DNA of 64,000 nucleotides from Pirellulales bacterium (GTDB lineage Bacteria; Planctomycetota; Planctomycetia; Pirellulales; JAEUIK01), in assembly GCA_019636335.1 (NCBI GenBank), contig JAHBXR010000025.1, positions 1 to 64,000 of the forward strand. The letters run 5' to 3'. This document shows positions 9,025 through 16,963 of this stretch, piece after piece. A model generated the notes under the pieces. It was given only the letters and a program-made list of their open reading frames with translations. It did not search any database and was not told the DNA's origin. A program made the position numbers and the translations under genes. The number at the start of each line of letters is the position of its first letter. Positions within the stretch are counted from its first letter, which is position 1.

Positions 9025-9853
9025 CGCGCTTCCGTTTCGCCTGGTTGAGGGCCTGTTTCAGTTGTTCGCGGTCGCGCGCCTCCAAGGCGGCGCGAAAGGC
9101 CGCGAGCGAGCGATCGAACGCGTCGAGCGCCGCGAGGACCGGCTCGCGGTTGTCGAGCAGAATCTGCGTCCACAGTTCCACATCGCCCGCCGCGATTCGT
9201 GTCGTATCGCGGAGACCGCCGGCCGAGATGGCAAAGTTTTCTTCCGGCACGGCCGCCGCCAAGGCCGCCGCCACCACGTGCGGCAGATGGCTGGTCGTGG
9301 CCACCGCGCTATCGTGCGCCTGGGGCGACATCTCGACGACACGGGCCCCGAGACTCGTCCAAAACTGCGAGATCGCCTCGCGGTCTTGCGGCCGGGTGTG
9401 GCGATCGGGAGTCACGACCACGACCCGCTGGACGAACAGATCGGCGTCGGCCTCGCCCGGACCAGACTTCTCGCCCCCCGCCAAGGGATGGCTCCCCACG
9501 AAGCGGACGTCGCGCCCCAGGTCGCCCCCGAGTTGCCCCACGATCGAGGCCTTCGTGCTGCCGGCGTCGGTCACCAGGGCGCCGCTGGGGCAATGCTCGG
9601 CCGTCTGACGAACGTGCTCGGCGATCTGCTCGACCGGCGTGCAGACGATCACCAGTTCGGCGTCGGCCACTCCGGTGGCCAGGCTGGTGGTCGTGGCGGT
9701 CACCGCCCCGCGCGACTTGGCCACCCGCAGGCTTTCTTCACGCCGGCCGATGCCCACCACCCGGTCTGCCAATCTCCGGTGGCGCAGGGCCAAGCCGATC
9801 GATCCACCGATCAGGCCGACACCCACAATGGCCACGGAATTCCAGGTGCTCAT
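9008..9853 (-). CDS. tyrA: Prephenate dehydrogenase family protein (TyrA)
   Basis: The 281-residue product converts prephenate (or arogenate) to the tyrosine precursor with NAD(P). The Rossmann dinucleotide motif GVGLIGGSIG is at residues 11-20. VGSHPLAGGEKSG, the conserved substrate-binding loop of the family, is at about 120-132, and HDSAVATTSHLPHVVAAAL holds the conserved HxxxxxxTSHLPH region. There is no C-terminal ACT domain and no chorismate mutase fusion. It is the first gene of the minus-strand tyrA-purL-purQ run, with 17-nt overlap to purL. The ATG at 9853 is the natural start, immediately before the Rossmann strand. Confidence 0.93.
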   Translation of the reverse strand: MSTWNSVAIVGVGLIGGSIGLALRHRRLADRVVGIGRREESLRVAKSRGAVTATTTSLATGVADAELVIVCTPVEQIAEHVRQTAEHCPSGALVTDAGSTKASIVGQLGGDLGRDVRFVGSHPLAGGEKSGPGEADADLFVQRVVVVTPDRHTRPQDREAISQFWTSLGARVVEMSPQAHDSAVATTSHLPHVVAAALAAAVPEENFAISAGGLRDTTRIAAGDVELWTQILLDNREPVLAALDAFDRSLAAFRAALEARDREQLKQALNQAKRKRDALGS

Positions 9854-9902
9854 AGTTCCCGCACTACGGCCGAAGCCTTGGAAGTGCCCGATTCTAGCAA
9901 AT

Positions 9903-9937
9903 CAGTGGTCAGTGGGCAGGGGCTAGTGGGCAGAGGG
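9903..9937 (+). repeat. Heptad tandem repeat, five units (YAGNGGN)
   Basis: Five consecutive 7-mers read CAGTGGT, CAGTGGG, CAGGGGC, TAGTGGG, CAGAGGG. They lie in the 240-bp gap between the divergent tyrA and GspF-like genes. The same heptad appears at 24419 and, on the other strand, at 27854. The pattern resembles the short tandemly repeated repetitive (STRR) heptamers of cyanobacteria. Confidence 0.65.
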
Positions 9938-9966
9938 AATTCCAGGTATCGCCAGCGACGACTGTC

Positions 9967-9972
9967 TATAAT
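9967..9972 (+). promoter_or_regulatory. Possible -10 element (TATAAT)
   Basis: A perfect TATAAT lies 122 bp upstream of the GspF-like gene. The best -35 candidate (TTCCAG near 9940) has poor sequence and long spacing, so this is only a suggestion. Confidence 0.25.
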
Positions 9973-10093
9973 CGGGGCATCGTCGGAGAATCGGGGGCCG
10001 CCCCGGTTCGCTCGGCGTTGCGGGCCGCCGGCTACGGAGAAGAGGCCTCCGTTACGTCGCTCGCCATTGGGTCCTCTGCTACGGGCGACCGAC

Positions 10094-11134
10094 ATGATCT
10101 TCGCTCCTCGCGTTGGTTTGCGTGAGTTGGCTTCTCTTTGCCGCCGTTGGGGCACCGCGCTCGAGGCGGGCATCGACCTGCGGCGTCTGCTGGAGCGCGA
10201 GACTTCCAGCCGCTCCGCCTCGGGGCTCGAACGTCGCCTGGCGGTGATTCACGATGGCATCTCGCGCGGCGATACGCTCGTCGACTCGCTCGCCCGCACC
10301 GGCAACTACTTCCCGACACTCTTCCACGAGATGGTCGAGGTCGGGGAAGAAACGGGGCGCCTCTCCGAAGTCTTCCGCCAACTGGCCGAGCATTACGAGC
10401 ATCAGCTCACCCTGCGACGAAACTTTCTGGCCGCGCTCGCCTGGCCGGCCATTCAACTCACCGCCGCCGTGGGCATCGTCGGACTGTTGATCTTCATCAT
10501 GGGCGTAATTGCGCCGGCGGGAGGTCAGCCGATCGACATCCTGGGGTTTGGCCTCGTCGGCACGTCGGGATTGATGATCTACCTGCTCATCGTGGGGTCG
10601 ATCGCCGTGGTGGTAGCGATTCTGGTGCAGGCACTGCGGCGAGGTCTGGCCTGGACCGCGCCGGTGCAACGGCTGCTCGTGCGCCTGCCCGTCCTGGGGC
10701 CCAGCCTGCGGACGTTGGCATTGTCGCGACTGGCGTGGTCGTTGCACGTGACGCTCGATGCCGGCATGGCCCTGACGCGTGCCTTGCCCCTCTCGCTCCG
10801 CAGCACGCACATGCTCGAGTACGCCAACGCCAGCGACGACGTCGTCCGGGCCGTGAAATCGGGGCGCGAAATCAGCGAGGCGCTCTCGCGTTCGGCTCCC
10901 TACCCGCGCGACTTTCTCGATCATCTCGAGATCGGCGAACGGAGCGGCCGCCTGCCCGAGTCGATGGCGCTGCTCTCGCGGCAGTACCAGGAACAGGCGC
11001 AGCGCGCCCTCGGCACGCTGACCGTACTGGCTGGTTTTGCCGTCTGGGCGCTCGTGGCGATGCTGATCATCGCCATCATCTTCAAGCTGGCGTTCTTCTA
11101 CATCGGCACGATCAACGACGCGTTGAAGATGTAG
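10094..11134 (+). CDS. Type II secretion system F family protein (orphan GspF/PilC-like)
   Basis: From the ATG at 10094 the product is 346 residues, which fits GspF/PilC inner-membrane proteins with two T2SF repeats. The first cytoplasmic repeat (FAPRVGLRELASLCRRWG...LFHEMVEVGEETGRLSEVF) ends near residue 100, followed by a long hydrophobic segment at about 120-140. A second one is at about 160-185. The second repeat (LARLAWSLHVTLDAGMALTRAL...LEIGERSGRLPESM) precedes a final C-terminal membrane segment. The open frame extends far upstream, but that region is antisense to tyrA and not part of the protein. No secretin, ATPase or pilin gene lies nearby, so partners must be encoded elsewhere. Confidence 0.87.
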   Translation: MIFAPRVGLRELASLCRRWGTALEAGIDLRRLLERETSSRSASGLERRLAVIHDGISRGDTLVDSLARTGNYFPTLFHEMVEVGEETGRLSEVFRQLAEHYEHQLTLRRNFLAALAWPAIQLTAAVGIVGLLIFIMGVIAPAGGQPIDILGFGLVGTSGLMIYLLIVGSIAVVVAILVQALRRGLAWTAPVQRLLVRLPVLGPSLRTLALSRLAWSLHVTLDAGMALTRALPLSLRSTHMLEYANASDDVVRAVKSGREISEALSRSAPYPRDFLDHLEIGERSGRLPESMALLSRQYQEQAQRALGTLTVLAGFAVWALVAMLIIAIIFKLAFFYIGTINDALKM

Positions 11135-11227
11135 GCAGTGTCGAAGAACTACCTTCGCTGACGCTTCGGGTTACGATCCGCGAACATCGAATCTTTAGAA
11201 TGCGTCCGTGAGGAATTTAAAATGCCC

Positions 11228-11491
11228 TCATCCGCCGCCGATAGCGGGCAGGAAGTGTACTTCGCTCGTGGGCTTGATCGGCGCGAGCAGGCCTCGGCTC
11301 GAGATGGCGCCATCGATCGAGACTTGAATGCCCGGCGAAAGCCCTTCGCCGGCGGTCAGCCGTGCGGCGATGCCGGGAAACTGCTCGTCGAGCGCGCGGA
11401 TGGCTTGGCGCAACGATTTCGCCTCGACTTCGAGATGGGCTACGCCCCCGGTCAGATCACGCATCTGGTGAGGAATGAAGACGATGGCCAT
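11228..11491 (-). CDS. MoaD/ThiS family sulfur-carrier-like protein
   Basis: The 87-residue product is a beta-grasp ubiquitin-like protein that ends in PAIGGG, so the C-terminal Gly-Gly needed for adenylation and thiocarboxylate formation is present, with one extra glycine. Features such as IRALDEQFPGIAARL and SEVHFLPAIGG match MoaD and ThiS-like carriers. No moaE, thiG, thiF or cysM partner lies next to it, so its pathway (molybdopterin, thiamin, cysteine or another thiolation) cannot be decided. It is on the opposite strand to the GspF-like gene and about 107 bp downstream of xerC. Confidence 0.85.
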   Translation of the reverse strand: MAIVFIPHQMRDLTGGVAHLEVEAKSLRQAIRALDEQFPGIAARLTAGEGLSPGIQVSIDGAISSRGLLAPIKPTSEVHFLPAIGGG

Positions 11492-11598
11492 CGTTCAGGC
11501 TGCCGCGGGGGGAATGCACGACACCAAGCGCCATGCCCGGCGTCAGGCTCATTCTAGCCGAAGTCGACCCCGCTGGGTGCGAAGCCGGAGTGAAGGCA

Positions 11599-12525
11599 CT
11601 ACTTCGCGCGGGGATGGGCACGTTCGTACGCCGCGCGCAGGGCTGTCGTGCTGACGTGCGTGTAGATCTGCGTGGTGGAAAGGCTTTTATGCCCCAGCAG
11701 TTCTTGCACGCTGCGGATATCCGCGCCGCGATCGAGCAGATGCGTGGCGAAGCTGTGCCGTAGCGTGTGGGGTGTGGTGCGGCGGTCGAGCCCGGTTTCG
11801 CGGAGATATTTTTCGAGCAAGCGGCCCACGCTGCGCGTCGTGAGCCGGCGGCCGAACTTATTCACAAACACCGGTGCGCTCGCGCCCGACGCCTCGCGCA
11901 CGTGCAGCGTGCGCACGCGGAGCCAGCGTTTGATCGCCTTGGCGGCGTACGAACCCAACAGGGCCAGCCGCTCTTTGCGCCCCTTGCCGCGGACCTTGAT
12001 CACGCCCGAGTCGAGATCGACGTCGCCGTCATTGAGCCCCACGACCTCGCTGACGCGGAGTCCGGCCGAGTAGAGCGTTTCGAGCAGGGCCCGATCACGC
12101 AGTCCGAGCGGACCGCGGTCGGCCGGCGCGTCGAGCAAACGGCCGACTTCCTCGGTCGAAAGAAAGTGGGGCAGCGTGCGCGCTTGCCGCGGATTGCGCA
12201 GCGGCTTGGCCAGGTTCGACTTGGCCCAACCTTCGCGCTGGCCGAAGCGGAAAAAGCTCCGCAACGAGGCCAGGCGCCGAGCGATGGTCGTGCGGGCATA
12301 GCCCGCCTCGTGCAGCGCGGCGACGTACCCGCGGAGGTCGAGCGTTTGGATCTCTTCGGGCGGGGGGCAATCTCCGCCGTTGAGGTCGGCCAGGTAGCCG
12401 GCCAGCGCTTCGAGATCCTCGCGATAGCTCTTCTCGGTCAGCGGCGACGCGTTGCGTTCGACCCGCAGGTAATCGAGAAAGCGGGCGATGGCCGTCCGCA
12501 TCGAGTGCGCGTCTTCAACCGGCAC
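11599..12525 (-). CDS. xerC: Tyrosine recombinase XerC
   Basis: The 308-residue protein has the N-terminal SAM-like DNA-binding domain (IARFLDYLRVERNASPLTEKSYREDL) and a complete tyrosine-recombinase catalytic domain. Visible catalytic residues are Arg157 (YSAGLRVSEV), Lys181 (GKGRKERL), His253 and Arg256 (PHTLRHSF), His279 (LLGHKSL) and Tyr288 (TTQIYTHV). Length and spacing match chromosomal XerC/XerD, which resolves chromosome dimers at dif. No integron, excisionase or att-like repeat is seen around it, so a housekeeping role is more likely than a mobile-element role. XerC versus XerD cannot be fixed from sequence alone. Confidence 0.93.
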   Translation of the reverse strand: MPVEDAHSMRTAIARFLDYLRVERNASPLTEKSYREDLEALAGYLADLNGGDCPPPEEIQTLDLRGYVAALHEAGYARTTIARRLASLRSFFRFGQREGWAKSNLAKPLRNPRQARTLPHFLSTEEVGRLLDAPADRGPLGLRDRALLETLYSAGLRVSEVVGLNDGDVDLDSGVIKVRGKGRKERLALLGSYAAKAIKRWLRVRTLHVREASGASAPVFVNKFGRRLTTRSVGRLLEKYLRETGLDRRTTPHTLRHSFATHLLDRGADIRSVQELLGHKSLSTTQIYTHVSTTALRAAYERAHPRAK

Positions 12526-12531
12526 GAGTGC

Positions 12532-12786
12532 TTAGCCCAGTTCGTCGGTATCGGTGGCCAACGGCATTTTGAAGCGTGGCCGCGAGGAGGTCAGGGGTAC
12601 GGCGGCGGCCTCCTGGCGAATCTTCTGGCTGAGCACGGCGGCGTCGTACCAGGTGAAGCTCAACTCCGGGTTCGAGGCGAAGCGGCCCAGCGTTCGCAGG
12701 GTCTCGGCACGACTCGAGTCGTCATAGAGAAACACGTAGCGCTCTTGGCCCTTGACTAGCGCGAGCACGTTGATGTCCTGACTCAC
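12532..12786 (-). CDS. Small conserved protein of unknown function
   Basis: I take the GTG at 12786 as start because a GGGAGGA Shine-Dalgarno site lies 9 nt upstream; the longer frame to 12906 adds an unconvincing N-terminus. The 84-residue product (MSQDINVLALVKGQERYVFLYDD...) has an alternating hydrophobic/charged pattern suggesting a compact alpha/beta fold and no signal peptide. It ends 6 bp upstream of the xerC start, so the two are likely co-transcribed. I do not recognise a named domain. The good ribosome binding site and the tight link to xerC argue it is real. Confidence 0.7.
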   Translation of the reverse strand: MSQDINVLALVKGQERYVFLYDDSSRAETLRTLGRFASNPELSFTWYDAAVLSQKIRQEAAAVPLTSSRPRFKMPLATDTDELG

Positions 12787-12881
12787 GAGACTGCTTCCTC
12801 CCTGCCTCAAGTACGAGCCGAATGCCTGGCAGTGACATTCGACGGTCGAGCGCTGCTCCGTGCTCGGCCTCGACAGTGAAC

Positions 12882-13949
12882 TTATCGGCGCGCTGGCCAG
12901 CGCCACACCACTCGCGTTTCTCCTGCCCCACCACGCGCACTTAACATCTCCGAGATGTGCAGATGGCAGCAGAAACGAATGAAGTCATCGCTGCGCTGGA
13001 GATAGCCTTGCCAGCCGCCGAAGCGCGCGTCGTCCTCGAAAAAGTAATAACTGGCCAGTGCTTCGGTGAATTCGCCGTCCTGACCGTTGTAGATCGCCGT
13101 GTGGACCAGCACCGGCTCGCCACTCGGCTCGCAAAGCGGGCGCACGGGCGAAGGTGGTGGTGGGATGAATCCCAGTGGGTTGGGCCAACCTTCCGGAAGG
13201 GTTGCAACGTCTGGCGCGACTGTAGCATCCATGGCGCCTGGCGCGTGCGGTTCGTGATGCACCACCTCTTGCCCTTCGTTGAGCAAGGTCTTTTCATCCG
13301 TATCCCCGCCGGGTAGACGATTCGGCGCAGGCTGCCGCAGCGCGGCGTCCGACTCGGGCCAGACCTCGAGTGGCGAATAAGGCGTTTGCGTCGCTAGCTG
13401 CGCGCGAGCCAGCGCCATCTCTGCCTCGAATACCAGCGGCGCCGGGATCTGTTCCTCCTCCGGAGTACCCCAAGGCAGACCGTAGCCCGGCGGGATCGCG
13501 TGGAAGCACGGGTTCGCCGCGTACCACTCCACTTGCAGACCGCATCGCGGCGGATAGTAGGGCGAGAAGTCGGTCACCGCGCCGACCACCACGGCGTCCA
13601 CGCCCAACAACTGCGCCAGCTTGCGCGCATCGTCGGGACTGGCAAGCGACAGCTTGTGTTGCACCATCTTGCGCTCGACCACTCCGACCGGCAGCACTTC
13701 GAAGCCCGGAATGCTCTGCAGCGCATTGAAGTAGGCCAGGGCGAACTGCCGGCCGTCGACCGTCGGTTCGGCGCTCAGATTGAAGAAGGGCGCGACCGCG
13801 ACCTTCGAGAGTTGCGGAAACGGATTATGAATCACCGGTTCGTGCGCGATCTCGGGCAGGAATTGACAGCCCGACGACGTCGCCATCCCGCCTAGCGCTA
13901 GCGCGAGGAGCAGACAGCGCAACAGTGATGGAGCCCAAGGACGTGGCAT
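12882..13949 (-). CDS. GNA1162/CsgG-like lipoprotein of unknown function
   Basis: The 355-residue product starts with a lipoprotein signal: basic n-region, hydrophobic core, and lipobox-like ATSSGC with Cys28 as the lipidated residue. The mature N-terminal part (LSKVAVAPFFNLSAEPTVDGRQFALAYFNALQ, interrupted here only for reading) and ARKLAQLLGVDAVVVGAVTDF resemble the DUF799/GNA1162 and CsgG class, in which an outer-membrane lipoprotein has a nucleotide-binding-like alpha/beta fold. The C-terminal half is a longer, proline-rich planctomycete-type extension without a domain I know. It is 95 bp upstream of the small protein on the same strand. Confidence 0.72.
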   Translation of the reverse strand: MPRPWAPSLLRCLLLALALGGMATSSGCQFLPEIAHEPVIHNPFPQLSKVAVAPFFNLSAEPTVDGRQFALAYFNALQSIPGFEVLPVGVVERKMVQHKLSLASPDDARKLAQLLGVDAVVVGAVTDFSPYYPPRCGLQVEWYAANPCFHAIPPGYGLPWGTPEEEQIPAPLVFEAEMALARAQLATQTPYSPLEVWPESDAALRQPAPNRLPGGDTDEKTLLNEGQEVVHHEPHAPGAMDATVAPDVATLPEGWPNPLGFIPPPPSPVRPLCEPSGEPVLVHTAIYNGQDGEFTEALASYYFFEDDARFGGWQGYLQRSDDFIRFCCHLHISEMLSARGGAGETRVVWRWPARR

Positions 13950-14141
13950 GCGCGACGCACGGCGGATCCAGGAAGCCCCCCTGGAACGACCGACGCAAAC
14001 GGGCGACGAACGTCGCGCGCCAGCGCACGATATTCGGCGATGGCCGGTCTATCGGCGTTCGTGCGTGGCGCTCTGTAGCCGATTTGTCATTTCGCGCGAT
14101 TGCCAGCAGCGCCGGCGGACCGCGTCGTCATCGCCGTGCTG

Positions 14142-14831
14142 TCAGACGAAGTCGCGGAAGCTGGCCAGTCCGAGCGGCTCACGACTCGCGAACGGCTCGC
14201 CATATTTCACGCCGATCAGTCCGCCGAAGTAGGCGGCCTCGTCGCGCAGGCGATCGACGATCGTGGCCGCGCCCGGGGGCCGTCCGGCCAGGAACTGGCT
14301 GTGATAGCACTCGATCGAGGCGCGCTTCTCCTCCCAATAGTCCGAGATATCGAGCACGAACGCCGGAGGCACCGAAAGCCGCAGATGCACACAGAAATAA
14401 TGAAAGACCCGTTGCGGGTGGAAAGGCTCCCCCGGCAGGTCCGATTTCGACAGCTTGGCCCAGAACCGGGCCGCCTCGATCAGATCGGTGGCGGCCACAT
14501 GGTCGGGATGGGCGTCGACCCAGTAGGGCGCAAACAGCCACCGCGGCTTTACCTGGCGTATGACGCCAGCAAGCTGGCGCCGGGCCTCCAGCGTGTGCTC
14601 GAGGCTGCGGTTCGGCAGCCCGAGATTCCGCCGCCAATCGATGCCCAAGATCCTCGTGGCCGCCTCGGTCTCGCGAGCGCGGATCTCCAGGCTCCCCTGG
14701 GGCGTGGGTTCTCCCGAGGTGAGATCGAGAATGCCCACTCGCTGGCCGTCGGCCTTGAAGCGGAGCATGGCTCCCGCCATACCGAGCTCGGCGTCGTCCG
14801 GATGGGGCGAAATGACGAGTACGTCGAGCAA
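14142..14831 (-). CDS. bshB1: PIG-L family deacetylase, BshB1-like
   Basis: The start is most likely the TTG at 14831, 8 nt after an AAGGA site; the product is then 229 residues and begins right at the catalytic strand. The zinc and catalytic motif PHPDDAE is at residues 9-15 and the second metal motif DAHPDH at 106-111. These, together with the overall length and the C-terminal KYGEPFASREPLGL (often seen in BshB1), match N-acetylglucosaminyl-malate deacetylases of bacillithiol synthesis. BshA and BshC are not in this window, so bacillithiol production cannot be confirmed and another GlcNAc-type substrate is possible. Confidence 0.85.
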   Translation of the reverse strand: MLDVLVISPHPDDAELGMAGAMLRFKADGQRVGILDLTSGEPTPQGSLEIRARETEAATRILGIDWRRNLGLPNRSLEHTLEARRQLAGVIRQVKPRWLFAPYWVDAHPDHVAATDLIEAARFWAKLSKSDLPGEPFHPQRVFHYFCVHLRLSVPPAFVLDISDYWEEKRASIECYHSQFLAGRPPGAATIVDRLRDEAAYFGGLIGVKYGEPFASREPLGLASFRDFV

Positions 14832-15039
14832 GATGATTTCCTTGGCAAAAAGATGGCCCCCCCCGACAATCCAGGAAGTATGACGGACCATCGTGACGGC
14901 ATTCGCTTGGCAATTCAACTGCTCTGGACGCTAGCGGCACCTTCTGGCAGACTGCCGCCGCCGTGAACCATCGACGGCGACGTTCGAACGTCGAACGCTC
15001 GCAGGGATGCATGCTCGCGACCATTCTCAGCACTACCCG

Positions 15040-15273
15040 ATGCGCCGATTTGCCGACTATCTCCGCCGCGCCGTGACGCTGCCCGTGTGTCTGTCGATCC
15101 TCGGGGGCGCGCCTTGTCTGCCGGGTTGCAGCAGCGCTCCGCGCGTCGAGAGTTCCGAGCGCGACCCCCTAGGCGATTGGACGAAACGGGCACGCCCCGA
15201 ATCCAAGCACGATCACGCCGTCGGCATCAGCGACAAGGCGCGCGAAACCGAGCGCCGTCTCGGCTTTCGCTAA
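15040..15273 (+). CDS. Small predicted lipoprotein
   Basis: From the ATG at 15040 the product is 77 residues. It has a basic n-region (MRRFADYLRR), a hydrophobic core and the lipobox LPGC, giving a lipid-anchored cysteine near residue 30. The mature part is about 48 residues, highly charged and without secondary motifs (DPLGDWTKRARPESKHDHA...RRLGFR). An upstream in-frame ATG at 15007 is possible but would bury the signal peptide. I do not recognise a family. It lies 155 bp upstream of the M32 carboxypeptidase gene. Confidence 0.65.
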   Translation: MRRFADYLRRAVTLPVCLSILGGAPCLPGCSSAPRVESSERDPLGDWTKRARPESKHDHAVGISDKARETERRLGFR

Positions 15274-15427
15274 ACGTCCAGCTCGGGACTTCTTGGCCCG
15301 CACGATCGGGGCTGCTTGTTGACCGTCTGCGTAGGCGGTACCCTCGCGGTTTGGTTGTCCGTTCGTTTCTGCGCGATGCCCTGGACGGCTCGCAGACGGT
15401 CGGCCGCTCCTGCCGCGATGCGAACTC

Positions 15428-16954
15428 ATGACGACTGCCACCGATCGAGATGCCTACGACGACCTCTGCCAGCACGTGCGCGAAGCGGCGCTGCTGAAAT
15501 CCACCCTCGATCTGCTCGAATGGGACGAACGCACGATGCTGCCACCGGCCGGCGGCGAGTATCGCGCCGAGCAGATCACCTATCTCTCGGGCATGATTCA
15601 CGACCGCTGGACCGATCCCCGGCTCGGCGAGTGGCTCGCGGCACTGAAAGCCAGCCCCCTGGCGGCCGATCCCACGAGCGAGACCGGCGCCACGATCAAG
15701 GAGCTCACCCGCACGTACGACCGCAAGGTGAAGCTCCCCAAGCCGCTCGTCGAGGAGTTGGCCCGCACGGCCGTCTTGGGGCAGCAGGCCTGGATCGTGG
15801 CCCGGCAGGGGGACGACTTCGCCAAGTTCGCCCCGCTGCTGACCAAGATGATCGACCTGAAGCGGCAGGAAGCGGCGGCGCTGGGCTACCAGGAAAGCTC
15901 GTACGATCCGTTGCTCGACGAGTACGAGCCGGGCGCTCGCACGCTGGAAGTAACTGCCGTACTGGCCGCCCTGCGCGAGGACCTGGTCCCCCTGGTGGCG
16001 GAGATCGGCGCCAGCTCTCGACGGCCGAACGAGGAGCTCATCACCCGGCTCTACCCGCGCCGCGCGCAGGAGGGGTTCGGCACGGCCGCCGCGGCCAGGA
16101 TCGGTTTCGAGTTCGACAGTGGCCGACTCGACGTCACGGCGCATCCTTTCTGCACGACGACGGGGCCGCGCGATTGCCGGATCACGACCCGCTACGACGA
16201 GCACCATTTTCCCGGCGCCTTCTTTGGCATCCTGCACGAGGCCGGCCACGGCATCTACGAACAAGGGCTGCCCAGCGAAAACTACGGCCTCCCGCTGGGC
16301 GAAGCGATCTCGCTCGGCATTCACGAATCGCAGTCGCGCCTGTGGGAGAATCAGGTCGGTCGCAGCCGCGCGTTCTGGAATTATTTCTACCCCCAGGCAC
16401 AGCAGGCCTTCCCCGAGGCATTGGGCCAGGTCGCGCTCGACGATTTCTACTTCGCCATCAACGACGTGCGGCCCTCGCTCATTCGTGTCGAGGCGGACGA
16501 GGCAACGTACAATCTACACATTCTGATCCGCTTCGAGCTGGAACAGGCGCTCATCGCGGGCGAACTGGTCGTGGCCGATCTGCCCGGCGCCTGGAACGAG
16601 AAGTACCAGCAGTACCTGGGCATCACACCCCCGAACGATGCCGACGGCGTGCTACAGGACATCCATTGGAGCGCGGGCTTGATCGGCTATTTCCCCACCT
16701 ATTCGCTGGGCAACCTCTACGCGGCCCAGTTCGCCGAGCAGGCCGATACCGACTTGGGGGGACTGGCGGCGCTGTTCGAACGTGGCGACTTCTTGCCGCT
16801 ACGCGATTGGCTCCGCGAGAAGATTCACCGCCACGGGCGGCGCTACAGCGCCACGCAACTCGTCGAGCGAGTGACGGGCAAGCCTCTCTCGCATCGCCCG
16901 TTGATAGCACATTTGCGTGGCAAGTTTGGCCCCCTCTACGGCCTGAAATCGTGA
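15428..16954 (+). CDS. M32 family metallocarboxypeptidase (thermostable carboxypeptidase 1 type)
   Basis: The 508-residue length is standard for M32 carboxypeptidases, which remove C-terminal residues from peptides in the cytoplasm using zinc. The zinc motif HEAGH is at residues 270-274, followed by GIHESQSRLWEN, which carries the conserved glutamate and HES sequence of the family. Further conserved elements are DLLEWDERTMLPPAG near residue 30 and YFPTYSLGNLYAAQ near residue 420. No signal peptide is present. It ends 9 bp before the next gene, so they probably form an operon. Confidence 0.94.
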   Translation: MTTATDRDAYDDLCQHVREAALLKSTLDLLEWDERTMLPPAGGEYRAEQITYLSGMIHDRWTDPRLGEWLAALKASPLAADPTSETGATIKELTRTYDRKVKLPKPLVEELARTAVLGQQAWIVARQGDDFAKFAPLLTKMIDLKRQEAAALGYQESSYDPLLDEYEPGARTLEVTAVLAALREDLVPLVAEIGASSRRPNEELITRLYPRRAQEGFGTAAAARIGFEFDSGRLDVTAHPFCTTTGPRDCRITTRYDEHHFPGAFFGILHEAGHGIYEQGLPSENYGLPLGEAISLGIHESQSRLWENQVGRSRAFWNYFYPQAQQAFPEALGQVALDDFYFAINDVRPSLIRVEADEATYNLHILIRFELEQALIAGELVVADLPGAWNEKYQQYLGITPPNDADGVLQDIHWSAGLIGYFPTYSLGNLYAAQFAEQADTDLGGLAALFERGDFLPLRDWLREKIHRHGRRYSATQLVERVTGKPLSHRPLIAHLRGKFGPLYGLKS

Positions 16955-16963
16955 GGTGAACGC

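Noticed and set aside
10094..11134. A complete type II secretion or type IV pilus locus
   Set aside because: Only the GspF-like gene is present; no ATPase, secretin, prepilin or peptidase gene is within the window.
11599..12525. Integrase of a mobile element
   Set aside because: The catalytic domain and length fit chromosomal XerC, and no att repeats, tRNA target or phage genes are nearby.
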